Assembly: GCA_017526445.1 (NCBI GenBank)
Contig: JAFXRI010000104.1
Coordinates: 1 to 54,336, forward strand
Source of the DNA: Ruminococcus sp.
Lineage (GTDB): Bacteria; Bacillota; Clostridia; Oscillospirales; Ruminococcaceae
Direction of reading: 5' to 3'
Length of the DNA stretch: 54,336 nucleotides
The notes under the pieces were generated by a model. That model had not been told where the DNA came from, did not search any database, and saw nothing but the letters and a program-made list of their open reading frames with translations. This document shows, in pieces, positions 23,696-32,955 of the stretch. Within the stretch, counting starts at the first letter, position 1; the number at the start of each line of letters is the position of its first letter. The position numbers and the translations under genes are program-made.

Positions 23696-25945
23696 ATGAT
23701 CATCAAAATCAAGAAGCGCGACGGCAGAAACGTTACATTTAATATAGAGAAGATCGCCGGCGCTATCTACAAGGCTGCACAGTCTGTGGGCGGCAGCAAT
23801 TATGACGAGGCCCTTGAACTGGCCGGAAAGGTCGTTGACCTTCTGATGAAGCAGGAACTGGAAGCTCCCTCCGTTGAGCAGATCCAGGACGCTGTCGAGA
23901 AGGTGCTTATTGAGGAAGGCCACGCTGCAACAGCCAAGGCTTATATCCTTTACCGTTCCACCCGTACCCGTGCAAGGGAAATGAACACCCGCCTTATGAA
24001 GGTCTATGAGGACCTTACCTTCAAGTCTGCCAAGGACAGCGACCTCAAGCGTGAGAACGCCAACATCGACGGCGATACAGCTATGGGTACGATGCTCAAG
24101 TACGGTTCTGTGGGTGCCAAGGAATTCTATGAGATGTATGTGCTGGATCCTGTTCACGCCAAGGCTCACGCCGAGGGTGACATTCATATCCACGATCTGG
24201 ATTTCTACACCCTTACCACCACCTGCACTCAGATCGACCTGACCAAGCTTTTCAACAGAGGCTTTTCCACAGGTCACGGCTACCTGAGAACTCCCAATGA
24301 CATCTCCAGCTATGCAGCTCTTGCCTGCATCGCTATACAGTCCAACCAGAACGATCAGCACGGCGGCCAGTCTATCCCCAAGTTCGAGTACGATATGGCC
24401 GAGGGCGTCAAGAAGACGTTCCGTCACCGCTACCGCGATAATATCCACCGCGCTCTCAACCTGATCTGTGACGTTCCCGATTCTCAGGAGATCGCCAAGC
24501 AGATCATGGAGAAGATCAAAAAGGAAAAGGGCCTTGAGGTCACTCTCGCTTATGACAACGGCTATAAGGAGGCCGAGGCGGAGATACTCCTTTCCTTCGG
24601 CGATGAGGAGACTGTTGACAAGATCCAGAAATTTGCCTATAAGACCTCCTATAAGGAGACTGACAGGGCTACCTATCAGGCTATGGAGGCACTGATACAT
24701 AACCTCAATACCATGAACTCCCGTGCAGGCGCACAGACTCCGTTCTCCTCCATCAACTATGGTACTGATACCTCCGTTGAGGGCAGAATGGTCATCAAGA
24801 ATGTGCTGCTCGCTCAGGAAGCAGGCCTCGGCAACGGCGAGACTCCTATTTTCCCGATACATATCTTCAAGGTCAAGGAGGGTGTCAACTACAACCCCAC
24901 CGATCCCAACTACGATCTGTTCAAGCTGGCCTGCCGCGTGTCGGCCAAGAGGCTCTTCCCGAACTTCTCCTTCATCGATGCGCCCTATAACCTGGCTTAC
25001 TACAAGCCGGGCAAGCCTGATACCGAGATCGCTTATATGGGCTGCCGTACAAGAGTTATAGGCAATGCTCACGATCCCAGCAGGGAGATCGTTACCGGCA
25101 GAGGCAACCTCTCCTTTACATCCATAAATCTGCCCAGACTGGCTATCAACGCCAAGGGCAATATCGGCGCATTCTTTGACAGCCTTGACGAAATGATGGA
25201 TCTCTGTATCGCACAGCTGATGCACCGCTTCCGCATCCAGGCAAGCAAGAAAGTAAAGAACTACCCCTTCCTTATGGGACAGGGTGTGTGGATCGACTCC
25301 GATAAGCTGGAGTACAACGATGAGGTGGGCGAGGTGCTCAAGCACGGCACTCTGTCCGTAGGCTTTATCGGCCTGGCTGAGACTCTCAAGAGCCTTATCG
25401 GTAAGCATCACGGTGAGAGCGAAGAGGCAAGAGAGCTCGGTCTCGAAATCGTATCTCATATGAGAAAGCGTCTCGACGAGGAGACAAAGCGCACCAAACT
25501 CAACTTCTCGCTGCTGGCGACTCCCGCTGAGGGTCTTTCCGGACGTTTCGTAAGAATGGACAGAAAGCGTTACGGCAAGATCGCAGGAGTGACCGACAGG
25601 GATTATTATACCAATTCATTCCATGTACCTGTTTACTATAATATCAATGCCTTTGACAAGATCAAGATCGAGGCGCCTTACCACGCACTCACAAATGCAG
25701 GACACATCTCCTACATTGAGCTGGACGGAGATCCGACGCAGAATATCTCGGCGTTTGAGAAGATCATCCGCTGCATGAAGGAGCAGGGTATCGGCTACGG
25801 CGCTATCAATCACCCTGTTGACCGGGATCCCATATGCGGCTATACCGGCATCATCGGCGACAAGTGCCCGCTGTGCGGAAGGACCGAGGCCGAGCACAGA
25901 AAGACTGTTCACGAGCGTATCAAGCGTATCCCCTGCGACTGCTGA
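23696..25945 (+). CDS. nrdD: Anaerobic ribonucleoside-triphosphate reductase
   Basis: A class III, oxygen-sensitive glycyl-radical enzyme making deoxyribonucleotides from NTPs. The 749-residue protein begins with an ATP-cone (about 3-95, KKRDGRNVTFNIEKIAGAIYKA), followed by the ten-stranded barrel with DIHIHDLDFYT. The C-terminal glycyl-radical loop reads ICGYTG, close to CPLCGR, and the protein ends CDC; these cysteines form the zinc site. GGAGG precedes the ATG. The activase gene nrdG lies two genes downstream. Tandem NrdR boxes in the leader and nrdR within the same window indicate NrdR control. Confidence 0.96.
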   Translation: MIIKIKKRDGRNVTFNIEKIAGAIYKAAQSVGGSNYDEALELAGKVVDLLMKQELEAPSVEQIQDAVEKVLIEEGHAATAKAYILYRSTRTRAREMNTRLMKVYEDLTFKSAKDSDLKRENANIDGDTAMGTMLKYGSVGAKEFYEMYVLDPVHAKAHAEGDIHIHDLDFYTLTTTCTQIDLTKLFNRGFSTGHGYLRTPNDISSYAALACIAIQSNQNDQHGGQSIPKFEYDMAEGVKKTFRHRYRDNIHRALNLICDVPDSQEIAKQIMEKIKKEKGLEVTLAYDNGYKEAEAEILLSFGDEETVDKIQKFAYKTSYKETDRATYQAMEALIHNLNTMNSRAGAQTPFSSINYGTDTSVEGRMVIKNVLLAQEAGLGNGETPIFPIHIFKVKEGVNYNPTDPNYDLFKLACRVSAKRLFPNFSFIDAPYNLAYYKPGKPDTEIAYMGCRTRVIGNAHDPSREIVTGRGNLSFTSINLPRLAINAKGNIGAFFDSLDEMMDLCIAQLMHRFRIQASKKVKNYPFLMGQGVWIDSDKLEYNDEVGEVLKHGTLSVGFIGLAETLKSLIGKHHGESEEARELGLEIVSHMRKRLDEETKRTKLNFSLLATPAEGLSGRFVRMDRKRYGKIAGVTDRDYYTNSFHVPVYYNINAFDKIKIEAPYHALTNAGHISYIELDGDPTQNISAFEKIIRCMKEQGIGYGAINHPVDRDPICGYTGIIGDKCPLCGRTEAEHRKTVHERIKRIPCDC

Positions 25946-26013
25946 GACTAAAGCAAAATTATGATATCAACGGGCGGAGGATCATCCGCCTGTTGTTTTC
26001 TTAGGAGGAAAGA

Positions 26014-26739
26014 ATGATAGGTCTTGGTACTCTGATAAATACCGCTGCTATCATCGGCGGCGGTGTTGCCGGTCTGCTTACGGGAAGATTCTTTAAGGAA
26101 GAACAGCAGAGCTCCCTGTCAAAAGCCTGCGGAGTGAGTGTTCTGTTCATCGCTGTTGCAGGCGCGATGGAAGGGATGCTCAGCATAGACGGCAGCAGCA
26201 TTGTCAGCGGGAAAGCTATGCTCGTTGTACTGTGCCTGGCTGTGGGTACAGTTATCGGTGAGCTTATCGGCATCGAAAAAGGCTTTGAGCGTTTTGGGGA
26301 GTGGCTGAAGAAAAAAACAGGGAACAGCGGAGACGCACGCTTTGTAAACGCCTTTGTCACTGCATCGCTGACCGTATGTATCGGAGCTATGGCGATCGTG
26401 GGCGCGATAAAGGACGGCATGAACGGTGACTTTTCGGTGCTCGCTGTAAAATCCGTACTTGACCTTATAATAGTAGCCGTTATGACCTCATCGCTGGGAA
26501 AAGGATGCATATTCTCGTTTATACCCGTATTTCTTTTTGAAGGAAGCATCACGCTTCTGGCGCGGCTGATCGCCCCGTTAATGACCGATCAGGCATCGGC
26601 TTATCTTTCTCTCATCGGATCGGTGCTTATCTTCTGTGTCGGAGTGAACCTTGTATGGGGTAAAATGCTGCGTGTCGCAAATATGCTGCCTGCGGTGATT
26701 CTTGCAGTCGGTGCGGCTTATCTTCCGTGGTCGTTCTGA
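26014..26739 (+). CDS. DUF554 family membrane protein
   Basis: A 241-residue integral membrane protein with about seven helices that fits the DUF554 (YdfK-like) family: a start MIGLGTLINTAAIIGGGVAGLL, then GVSVLFIAVAGAM, a conserved GELIGIEKGFERFG loop, and TASLTVCIGAMAIVGAIKDG. Its function is unknown. It is inserted between nrdD and nrdG, 68 bases after nrdD and 33 bases before nrdG, so the three are probably transcribed together. AGGAGG precedes the ATG. Confidence 0.9.
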   Translation: MIGLGTLINTAAIIGGGVAGLLTGRFFKEEQQSSLSKACGVSVLFIAVAGAMEGMLSIDGSSIVSGKAMLVVLCLAVGTVIGELIGIEKGFERFGEWLKKKTGNSGDARFVNAFVTASLTVCIGAMAIVGAIKDGMNGDFSVLAVKSVLDLIIVAVMTSSLGKGCIFSFIPVFLFEGSITLLARLIAPLMTDQASAYLSLIGSVLIFCVGVNLVWGKMLRVANMLPAVILAVGAAYLPWSF

Positions 26740-26772
26740 TCACATATGATTTTGATACTGGAGGTTTATCTT

Positions 26773-27303
26773 ATGAAATTCCGTTGTGCGGGGCTGACCC
26801 CCGAATCAATAGTTGACGGCCCGGGCTACCGGTTCACGGTGTGGACACAGGGCTGTCCCCATAACTGCGAAGGCTGTCACAATCCTCAGACGCACGATCC
26901 CGCCGGCGGGTTTGAGGCGGACACAGAGGAAGTCTTCCGTCAGATAATCTCCGATCCGCTGCTGGACGGCGTAACGCTTTCAGGCGGAGATCCTTTCTAT
27001 CAGGCAAAGCCTATGGCCGATCTGGCGAGAAAGATACACGCATACGAAGGCTTCAAGCTCAACGTGATAGCCTATACGGGCTTCACTTATGAGGAGCTTA
27101 TCGCTGATGCGAACGAGGAGAACGGCTTTATGGAGCTGTTAAGGGAGTGCGACTATATAATCGACGGCAGGTTTGAACTTGCCCAGAGGAGCCTGGAGCT
27201 TAAATTCCGCGGCAGCCCCAACCAGCGCTTCATAGACGTAAAGAAGTCCCTTGATAAAGGCGTACCGGTGGTCATTGACGACGAGACATTGTCGATGATG
27301 TAA
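26773..27303 (+). CDS. nrdG: Anaerobic ribonucleotide reductase activating protein
   Basis: A radical SAM activase that puts the glycyl radical on NrdD. The 176-residue protein contains the cluster motif CPHNCEGC (CX3CX2C, as in NrdG), VDGPGYRFTVWTQG before it and the SAM-binding TLSGGDPFYQ. Length is normal. ATG 26773 follows GGAGG at 8 bases; the longer frame begins without a ribosome site. It closes the nrdD transcript and is followed by a bidirectional hairpin. Confidence 0.95.
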   Translation: MKFRCAGLTPESIVDGPGYRFTVWTQGCPHNCEGCHNPQTHDPAGGFEADTEEVFRQIISDPLLDGVTLSGGDPFYQAKPMADLARKIHAYEGFKLNVIAYTGFTYEELIADANEENGFMELLRECDYIIDGRFELAQRSLELKFRGSPNQRFIDVKKSLDKGVPVVIDDETLSMM

Positions 27304-27340
27304 AAACGCAGCCGGTGCAAGCCGTATATAATGCATAACA

Positions 27341-27406
27341 AAGGGCAGGATATGCCGGATCCCATTGACTTTCTGCGAAAGCCGGGGGGCGGCGTATCCT
27401 GCCCTT
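27341..27406. terminator. Bidirectional hairpin between nrdG and the ABC importer
   Basis: AAGGGCAGGATATGCC (27341-27356) pairs with GGCGTATCCTGCCCTT (27391-27406), 15 of 16, with a 34-base loop. It separates convergent genes. Confidence 0.8.
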
Positions 27407-27428
27407 ATTATGTTTATTATCTGCCTGT

Positions 27429-28193
27429 TTACATCCCTTTGTATCTTTTCAGGAACTGCTTCGTGCGTTCGTTCTGTGTGTTGACAAAGATCTCCGCAGG
27501 ATCGCCTTCCTCAACGATGAATCCGCCGTCCATAAATATGATGTGGTTCGATACATCGCGGGCAAATTCCATTTCGTGAGTGACGATGACCATTGTCATT
27601 TTTTCCTCTGCCAGCTCCTTGATGACTTTGAGTATCTCTCCCGTCAGCTCGGGATCAAGAGCCGATGTCGGCTCATCAAAGAACAGTATCTCCGGCTTCA
27701 GCGCCAGAGCCCGGGCTATGGATACCCGCTGCTGCTGACCGCCGGAAAGCTGGCAGGGATAGGCCTTTTCCTTCCCGGTGAGCCCCATTTTCTCCAGCAG
27801 TATCTTTGCCTCATCTATCGCTTCCTGCTTGCTCTTTTTAAGTACGTGGACGGGTGCCTCGATGATGTTCTGCAGCACCGACTTGTGGGGGAACAGATTG
27901 AAATTCTGGAACACAAGCCCGATCTTCAGACGTATCTCCCTGAGCGTTTTCTTCGGAGAATATACCACCTTGCCGTCATCGCCTGTCCGGAGCATCTTCA
28001 TCCCGCAGACATCTATCTCGCCGCCGTCAGCCTTTTCCAACTGGTTCACGCAGCGCAGAAGTGTGGACTTTCCGGAGCCCGAGGGGCCTATGACCGACAC
28101 GACCTGTCCTTTCTCAACATTGAAGGAGATGTCTTTCAGGACCATAAGATGATCAAAGCTTTTTGAAAGGTTCTTTACTTCAAGTATAGCCAT
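27429..28193 (-). CDS. Amino-acid ABC transporter ATP-binding protein (GlnQ type)
   Basis: The 254-residue ATPase has Walker A GPSGSGKST, signature LSGGQQQR, Walker B ILFFDEPTSALDPE and the H-loop VTHE. Overall it matches the polar amino-acid (PAAT) importer group, which takes up residues such as Gln, Arg, His or cystine. It follows the permease gene by 13 bases. The substrate-binding protein is missing from the cluster; it must be encoded elsewhere. Confidence 0.95.
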   Translation of the reverse strand: MAILEVKNLSKSFDHLMVLKDISFNVEKGQVVSVIGPSGSGKSTLLRCVNQLEKADGGEIDVCGMKMLRTGDDGKVVYSPKKTLREIRLKIGLVFQNFNLFPHKSVLQNIIEAPVHVLKKSKQEAIDEAKILLEKMGLTGKEKAYPCQLSGGQQQRVSIARALALKPEILFFDEPTSALDPELTGEILKVIKELAEEKMTMVIVTHEMEFARDVSNHIIFMDGGFIVEEGDPAEIFVNTQNERTKQFLKRYKGM

Positions 28194-28206
28194 AAGGCTG
28201 CCTCCG

Positions 28207-28932
28207 TTACTGATAATAATTGTAGTGCTTTTCTATATGGATAAATACCAGCGTGACGATACTGTTCAGCACGAAGTAGAACAGTCCCGCAATGAACAGC
28301 GGTACTATCGAGCTGTAGGTGTTCATCATCTGCTTGGCCTTGAGCATTATCTCGGCATAAGCTATGACAGTCGCCAGAGAGGTGTCCTTTACCAGCACGA
28401 TGACCTCGTTGGAGGTCGCGGGGATGACGCGCTTTATGACCTGAGGCATTATTATCCTGAAAAAGGTCTGCGGCTTGGTCATACCCAGCATAGAAGCGGC
28501 TTCGTACTGCCCCTTCGGTATCGACTCGAGACCGCCTCTGAATATCTCGGCAAAGTATGCGGCGTAGTTGAGCGAGAATGCTATAATGAGCATAACGAAC
28601 ATATAGTTCGCCGAATGCATACACTCGTCGAGGAACTGCATAAATCCGCTTATCTCGGTGCCGTTGGCGGCAGCGGTGTCCTTTGCGCCCTTGACGATCA
28701 TCGGTATCGCGTAGTACACAGCGACGATCTGCAGCATCAGCGGTGTGCCCCGCATTATCAGTATGTAAAGGTTGGTCAGCCACGACACGGGCTTGAAGCG
28801 GCAGCGCTTTAGCCAGGTGACCACCACTCCCAGAGGGATAGAAAACAGCAGCGTAAAGAAAAACAGCTTCAGCGTGTTGGGAAGATACTCCAGCAGTATC
28901 ATACTGACGTTGAGCATATCATCGGTATTCAA
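28207..28932 (-). CDS. Amino-acid ABC transporter permease (His/Glu/Gln/Arg family)
   Basis: The 241-residue permease has about five membrane helices, with NTLKLFFFTLLFSIPLG at the start, YILIMRGTPLMLQI and the EAA loop EASMLGMTKPQTFFRIIMPQ for ATPase contact. The family imports polar amino acids. It is the first gene of a two-gene operon with a consensus promoter. An extracytoplasmic loop is somewhat enlarged (KGAKDTAAANGTEISGFMQF). Confidence 0.94.
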   Translation of the reverse strand: MNTDDMLNVSMILLEYLPNTLKLFFFTLLFSIPLGVVVTWLKRCRFKPVSWLTNLYILIMRGTPLMLQIVAVYYAIPMIVKGAKDTAAANGTEISGFMQFLDECMHSANYMFVMLIIAFSLNYAAYFAEIFRGGLESIPKGQYEAASMLGMTKPQTFFRIIMPQVIKRVIPATSNEVIVLVKDTSLATVIAYAEIMLKAKQMMNTYSSIVPLFIAGLFYFVLNSIVTLVFIHIEKHYNYYQ

Positions 28933-28963
28933 CAGATCATCTCCATTTTAGCATACTACAACG

Positions 28964-28992
28964 ATTATACACTAAATCATGGTGTTAGTCAA
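28964..28992 (-). promoter_or_regulatory. Promoter of the amino-acid importer
   Basis: On the minus strand, TTGACT (28992-28987), 17 bases, TATAAT (28969-28964). Confidence 0.88.
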
Positions 28993-29017
28993 GTGGAAAA
29001 CATTTCCAGGCAAATAC

Positions 29018-29048
29018 AGGAAAAGCCCCCGCATTTTCTGCGGGGGCT
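29018..29048 (-). terminator. Terminator of the vtc-DUF4956-lipoprotein operon
   Basis: On the minus strand, AGCCCCCGCA pairs perfectly with TGCGGGGGCT around a five-base loop, then TTTCC. Confidence 0.85.
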
Positions 29049-29093
29049 GCCTGTTAGGTATCTGTATTTGTCCTGCAAAACGGCGTAGGATCA

Positions 29094-31352
29094 TCAGCTG
29101 CCCTGTGAGCTGTCATCGGTTTTGCCGAAGCCCTTGAAGCCGTTCTGACGGCCTGTTTTGCCGCCGCCCTGTCTGCCGCCCATAGACATCCCCGTGGAGT
29201 TTGAGGTCGCCTTGGAGTCTTCGGAGAGGGTGACAGTCTCGCTTAAAGCACCTGCTGTTACCGTGTAGGTATTGCCGCCTTTCAGCTCGGGAGAGGTAAA
29301 GACCACGCTCTGGAAGTCCTTTTCGGGGGTATAGGTCAGCAGGATCTTGCCGCTGCTGTCCGAAATGCTGATCTCAGTTCCGCCGCTGACGGAGGACTCA
29401 AGGTTATGCAGGAAGGAATACTGCTCCGAGGCGCTGCCGTCGAAGCCTTCCTCCATACCGACTGCTCCGCAGGCGATAAGTGTGCCGCCGCTTACTGAGG
29501 CTGTGGAACGTTCACCGTGATCTATAGCACCGTTGCCGCCGTTGGTAGGGCCGCTGACGAATACCTCGCCGCCCTCCATAACGAAGTCGCCGTTTGAATC
29601 CAGTCCGTCGCCGGAGGCATCTACCTTAACGGTGCCGCCGGAGATCTTCAGAAGCACCCCTTCGCTGATGCCGCCGAAGCCTGCCGATCTGCCGTTCTCT
29701 TCGGTGCTGCCCGCCGATGCGTTGAAGCCGTCATCGGAGGACTTGACCGCTGTGGTCCCGCCCGAAACGGTGATAGTCTTGCCTTCGATGCCCTCATAGC
29801 TCTTTGTAATATCGATCTCTGCATTGCCGGAGATGATCACATCGCCGTCGGCGTGGATGCCGTCATCGCCCGAGGCGGCGCTGATCTTCCCGCCGGACAC
29901 CGTAACACTGCCGTTTGAGTGTATGCAGTCGTCCGAGCTGTCTATGGTGAAGCTGCCGCCGGAAATGCTGACTGCCGTGCCGCCCTTGAAGCCTTTGGAC
30001 GAGGTGGAGCTGTCGCTGTCTGACGAGGTCCCGGCTGAGGCTTCTGCGGTCATATCCGAGAGTGCGTAGCTTGTATCGTCTGAATTATCCCAGCCCGCAA
30101 AGGCTGCCGCATCTGCTATAAAGCTCTCGCCCGAAGTGCTTTCGAAGGTCTCATTCTCTCGCTGGCCCCTCGTACCGCCTCCGAAGCCGCCGCGCCCTCC
30201 GGGCCGCTGAGGCATCTCACCGTCAGGGAAGGACATATCGTCCGGAGGAGTGAAATTTCCGCCATCGGGTATCTGAGGCATCTCGCCGTCGGGGAAGGAC
30301 ATATCGTCCGGAGGAGTGAAATTGCCGTCACCGGCCCGCTGAGGCTTCTCACCCTCAGGTAAGGACATATCGTCCGGAGGAGTGATATTTCCTCCGCTGT
30401 CGTTCCAGCCCTTGTCGGGGAACCCGTCCTGCTTTTTGGCAGCATTGGCGCTGCCGCCGCCGGTGGTGACATCGAACTCGCCGCCATCGATGAGGAGGGA
30501 GGTCTCGGCTTCAAAAGCATCACCGCCGGAGGTGACGGTGAATCTCCCGCCCGTGATGCTGACAAATCCGAGTGATGCGTCCTCCGAGTTGTTGGAGCGT
30601 ATGCCGTTGGAGCCGGCTGTTATATTGAACACGCCGTCAAGTATCTTGACCGAGTCCTTGCCGGTAATGGCGCTGGAGGCCGAGTCAACGGTGAAGTTCC
30701 CCTCAGTGATGACCAGACTGTCCTTGCTGACTATGCCGTGCTTGTAGTTGGCCTTGACGTTCAGTGAGCCGGAGCCGTTGATCGTCAGGTCTGCCTTGGA
30801 GAAGAGCACAGCGTCCACCGAGCTCTCGCTGTCGGAGGTATTGTAGCTGCTGCCGTCGGTGAGCTTGTTCTCGGTACCGTCAGCAAGGGTGATGATAAGC
30901 TTTTTGCCGCCTGCACAGTATATCGGTGCATTGTCGGTGCAGGTGAGATCAAGGCCGTTCAGCACCAGCTTCACTTCCGTCTTTTTGCCTGCATCTATTA
31001 CGATCCTGCCGTTTGAGCAGCTGCCGGAGATCATATAGGTGCCTTCGGCGGTGATCGTTGCGGTGGTGCCGTCAACAGTCACTCCGCCGCCATCGGTATT
31101 CACGCCGCTGTCCGAGAAGGTCACAGCCGTCGAGAATGACCGGTCATACCCTGCATCGAGGTCGGCGGCATCCACGCTGGTATCGTAGGTCACATTGCCG
31201 GCCTCTGCGGCGGACGAGAGCACGTCGGTCTTTGAAGCGGTATCCGTCACTTTGACCGTATCGGAGCTTTCATCCGATGAATTGCAGCCTGCCGCCGAGA
31301 GAGCGGTCACAGCTGCGAACAGTCCTGCACACAGTTTTGAAAATGTTCTCAT
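29094..31352 (-). CDS. Large beta-helical lipoprotein, Cthe_2159-like carbohydrate-binding domain
   Basis: A 752-residue surface lipoprotein: signal peptide with lipobox SAAGC (Cys23), then rungs of a right-handed beta-helix (repeated patterns such as SGGSFTIDSSDDCIHSNG, SGDDGIHADG and SSDDGFNAS) as in the Cthe_2159 family, reported to bind cellulose-like and acidic polysaccharides. A Pro-rich insert of three 22-residue repeats (FTPPDDMSFPDGE type) interrupts the helix in the middle. The C-terminal part has a separate small beta domain and a Gly/Lys tail. ATG 31352 is used, since AAAGGAG is 9 bases upstream and the earlier ATG 31361 touches it. It is the last gene of the polyphosphate polymerase operon. 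Confidence 0.88.
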   Translation of the reverse strand: MRTFSKLCAGLFAAVTALSAAGCNSSDESSDTVKVTDTASKTDVLSSAAEAGNVTYDTSVDAADLDAGYDRSFSTAVTFSDSGVNTDGGGVTVDGTTATITAEGTYMISGSCSNGRIVIDAGKKTEVKLVLNGLDLTCTDNAPIYCAGGKKLIITLADGTENKLTDGSSYNTSDSESSVDAVLFSKADLTINGSGSLNVKANYKHGIVSKDSLVITEGNFTVDSASSAITGKDSVKILDGVFNITAGSNGIRSNNSEDASLGFVSITGGRFTVTSGGDAFEAETSLLIDGGEFDVTTGGGSANAAKKQDGFPDKGWNDSGGNITPPDDMSLPEGEKPQRAGDGNFTPPDDMSFPDGEMPQIPDGGNFTPPDDMSFPDGEMPQRPGGRGGFGGGTRGQRENETFESTSGESFIADAAAFAGWDNSDDTSYALSDMTAEASAGTSSDSDSSTSSKGFKGGTAVSISGGSFTIDSSDDCIHSNGSVTVSGGKISAASGDDGIHADGDVIISGNAEIDITKSYEGIEGKTITVSGGTTAVKSSDDGFNASAGSTEENGRSAGFGGISEGVLLKISGGTVKVDASGDGLDSNGDFVMEGGEVFVSGPTNGGNGAIDHGERSTASVSGGTLIACGAVGMEEGFDGSASEQYSFLHNLESSVSGGTEISISDSSGKILLTYTPEKDFQSVVFTSPELKGGNTYTVTAGALSETVTLSEDSKATSNSTGMSMGGRQGGGKTGRQNGFKGFGKTDDSSQGS
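30207..30404 (-). repeat. Three 66-bp tandem repeats in the beta-helical lipoprotein
   Basis: Units start at 30207, 30273 and 30339. Each encodes a 22-residue unit with FTPPDDMS(F/L)P(D/E)GE. It forms a proline-rich, probably flexible insert. Confidence 0.88.
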
Positions 31353-31372
31353 AAAAAGCATCTCCTTTTAAA

Positions 31373-31404
31373 TCTCCCCTCGCTTTGTTTCAAGCGAGGG
31401 GAGA
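31373..31404 (-). promoter_or_regulatory. Intercistronic hairpin before the lipoprotein gene
   Basis: TCTCCCCTCGCTT pairs perfectly with AAGCGAGGGGAGA around a six-base loop, a few bases upstream of the ribosome site of the lipoprotein. It lacks a T run, so it probably tunes mRNA stability or read-through inside the operon. Confidence 0.65.
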
Positions 31405-31430
31405 GGTCGTGATATCTGATTTTCTGTCTG

Positions 31431-32117
31431 TCAAAGCTGATCCAGGTTCTCTGTCTTTTTCGAGCAGCTTATCTCAAGATTGCCGTTTCGGGTGCGGAGC
31501 TCGTCTATCATGACCTTCTCATCCCCTGCATTTTTGAGGGTGATCTCATAGGTGAGCTTGTAAAGACTGCCCATACCGGTGGTTTTCGATGAAGTCAGCT
31601 CCGCATGGGAGGTGTACTTCCCGAATATGTCATCAAAGATCTCGTTATAATCAAGGCTCTCGGGTATAGTTATGCTCAGCACCTTCATATTGTCTCTTGT
31701 ATTTCCAAGCGGCGAGAAGGTATAAGCAAGAGCTACCGCGCATACGATACCTGTGAATACTCCCGCCAGCACCAGCTGGTCCGTACCTGTTGCAAGGCCC
31801 ACAGCCATTGCCAGGAATATTCCGCAGATGTCCTTGGCGTTGCCGGGCACCGAACGGAAGCGTATCAGGCTGAATGCGCCCATTACCGCTACGCCTGTAC
31901 CGACGTTTCCGTTTACCATCATAATGACTACCTGTACTATGATAGGAAGAATGGTCAGGGCAAGGATGAATCCCTTGGACTTTTTCTGCCTGAAGCAGAA
32001 TGTAAAGCTTATGGCTATGCCGAGCAGCAGCGATACAAGGCTGCACAGCAAAAATGTCTCGTTATCGAGGGAGAGAGCGGATGTGGTAATTACGGAAGCA
32101 GTTAAATTTTCAAGCAC
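31431..32117 (-). CDS. DUF4956 domain membrane protein
   Basis: A 228-residue protein with an N-terminal group of about four membrane helices (LLCSLVSLLLGIAISFTFCF and following) and a C-terminal cytoplasmic domain of about 80 residues. The segment GAFSLIRFRSVPGNAKDI is the conserved signature of DUF4956. The family has no established function but commonly occurs next to VTC-domain polyphosphate polymerases and CotH proteins. Its start overlaps the end of the VTC gene by 8 bases, which indicates tight coupling and perhaps a complex with the polymerase. Confidence 0.92.
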   Translation of the reverse strand: MLENLTASVITTSALSLDNETFLLCSLVSLLLGIAISFTFCFRQKKSKGFILALTILPIIVQVVIMMVNGNVGTGVAVMGAFSLIRFRSVPGNAKDICGIFLAMAVGLATGTDQLVLAGVFTGIVCAVALAYTFSPLGNTRDNMKVLSITIPESLDYNEIFDDIFGKYTSHAELTSSKTTGMGSLYKLTYEITLKNAGDEKVMIDELRTRNGNLEISCSKKTENLDQL

Positions 32118-32871
32118 AGTGGTTCACCTTTTCTTTCATATCAGATCTTTCATCTTCTGTTTTATTCCGGAACGCAAGCCGCTCCTTTGTCACCAGCGCG
32201 TAGGCCGAGCCGTATTTGGAGAAAGACGCCGGGAATATCTTCAGCTCGTCAAGTATATGTGCGAGCCACAGCGGCATAGCATTTGTTATCTTGATCTCCA
32301 TTACCCGGGTGCCCTCGGGAAGTATCTTCCGCCCGTAGGAGCCGCTTTCCAGTCTCAGGTCTTCCTCCCGGAAGGTTATGTTGCGGTCGAAGGTCACTCT
32401 CAGCTCCGGATCATCGTTGCCGAACAGGGCGATGCGGTCATAGCTCAGATACATTGCGGGAGCGATGCCCTTGTAGAACTTTATAAAATAGAGCAGCTCG
32501 TTTTCTATCTGTTTGTCCTTTGTCCCTACCGGGTTTCCTGCCGTAAACTCGTCAGACTGCTCCAGCTTCATAGAAGCCCGCCGCTTATAGACCACGCCTT
32601 TGAACTTCTTTTTGACCTCTACGAACACTGTTCCTCCGGGCTTCGGGGTGCCGTAGCTCCGCACCCTCAGCTTTTCCTTGTATATCGGCTTTTCCATCGA
32701 ACGCCGCACGAGGACATGGTCAGGCGTATCATAGTATATGTTGCATATGGTGGTCTCTCCGTACTGATCGACGCTCATATATGTACGAAGGCGCTTTCTC
32801 AGTTCGTTATATTGTTCTTCGCTGAGCAGGTACTTTTTCTCTACCCGCTTGAACACGGTCTGGAACGCCAT
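32110..32871 (-). CDS. VTC-domain polyphosphate polymerase
   Basis: VTC domains make inorganic polyphosphate from ATP inside a tunnel lined by basic residues. The 253-residue protein keeps the pattern: EKKY (11-14), YYDTP, KLRVRSYG (Arg69, Arg71), EVKKK (85-89), YKRR, YDRIALFG (Arg146), VTFDRNI (Arg163), MEIKI (Glu192, Lys194) and FSKYGSAY (Lys219). There is no membrane segment; the overlapping DUF4956 gene could provide the membrane anchor or channel. It is the first gene of the operon. Its promoter contains the same direct repeat as that of the adjacent response regulator. Confidence 0.94.
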   Translation of the reverse strand: MAFQTVFKRVEKKYLLSEEQYNELRKRLRTYMSVDQYGETTICNIYYDTPDHVLVRRSMEKPIYKEKLRVRSYGTPKPGGTVFVEVKKKFKGVVYKRRASMKLEQSDEFTAGNPVGTKDKQIENELLYFIKFYKGIAPAMYLSYDRIALFGNDDPELRVTFDRNITFREEDLRLESGSYGRKILPEGTRVMEIKITNAMPLWLAHILDELKIFPASFSKYGSAYALVTKERLAFRNKTEDERSDMKEKVNHCA

Positions 32872-32896
32872 ACTCTATCACCCTTTCACTGATCTT

Positions 32897-32931
32897 ATTA
32901 TAACGCCGCTGCTTTAAACCTACTTAAATCC
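32897..32931 (-). promoter_or_regulatory. vtc operon promoter with response-regulator direct repeat
   Basis: On the minus strand, a TATAAT -10 (32902-32897) has no good -35. Instead, a direct repeat lies upstream: on the plus strand CTTTAAACC (32912) and CTTAAATCC (32923), 11 bases apart, ending 9 bases from the -10. The same arrangement precedes the response regulator gene. Confidence 0.78.
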
Positions 32932-32955
32932 AATGTGAAAACTGCGTGAATCTTT

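Noticed and set aside
23579..25459. 626-codon minus-strand frame across nrdD
   Set aside because: nrdD on the plus strand is certain; the opposite frame is open because of codon bias.
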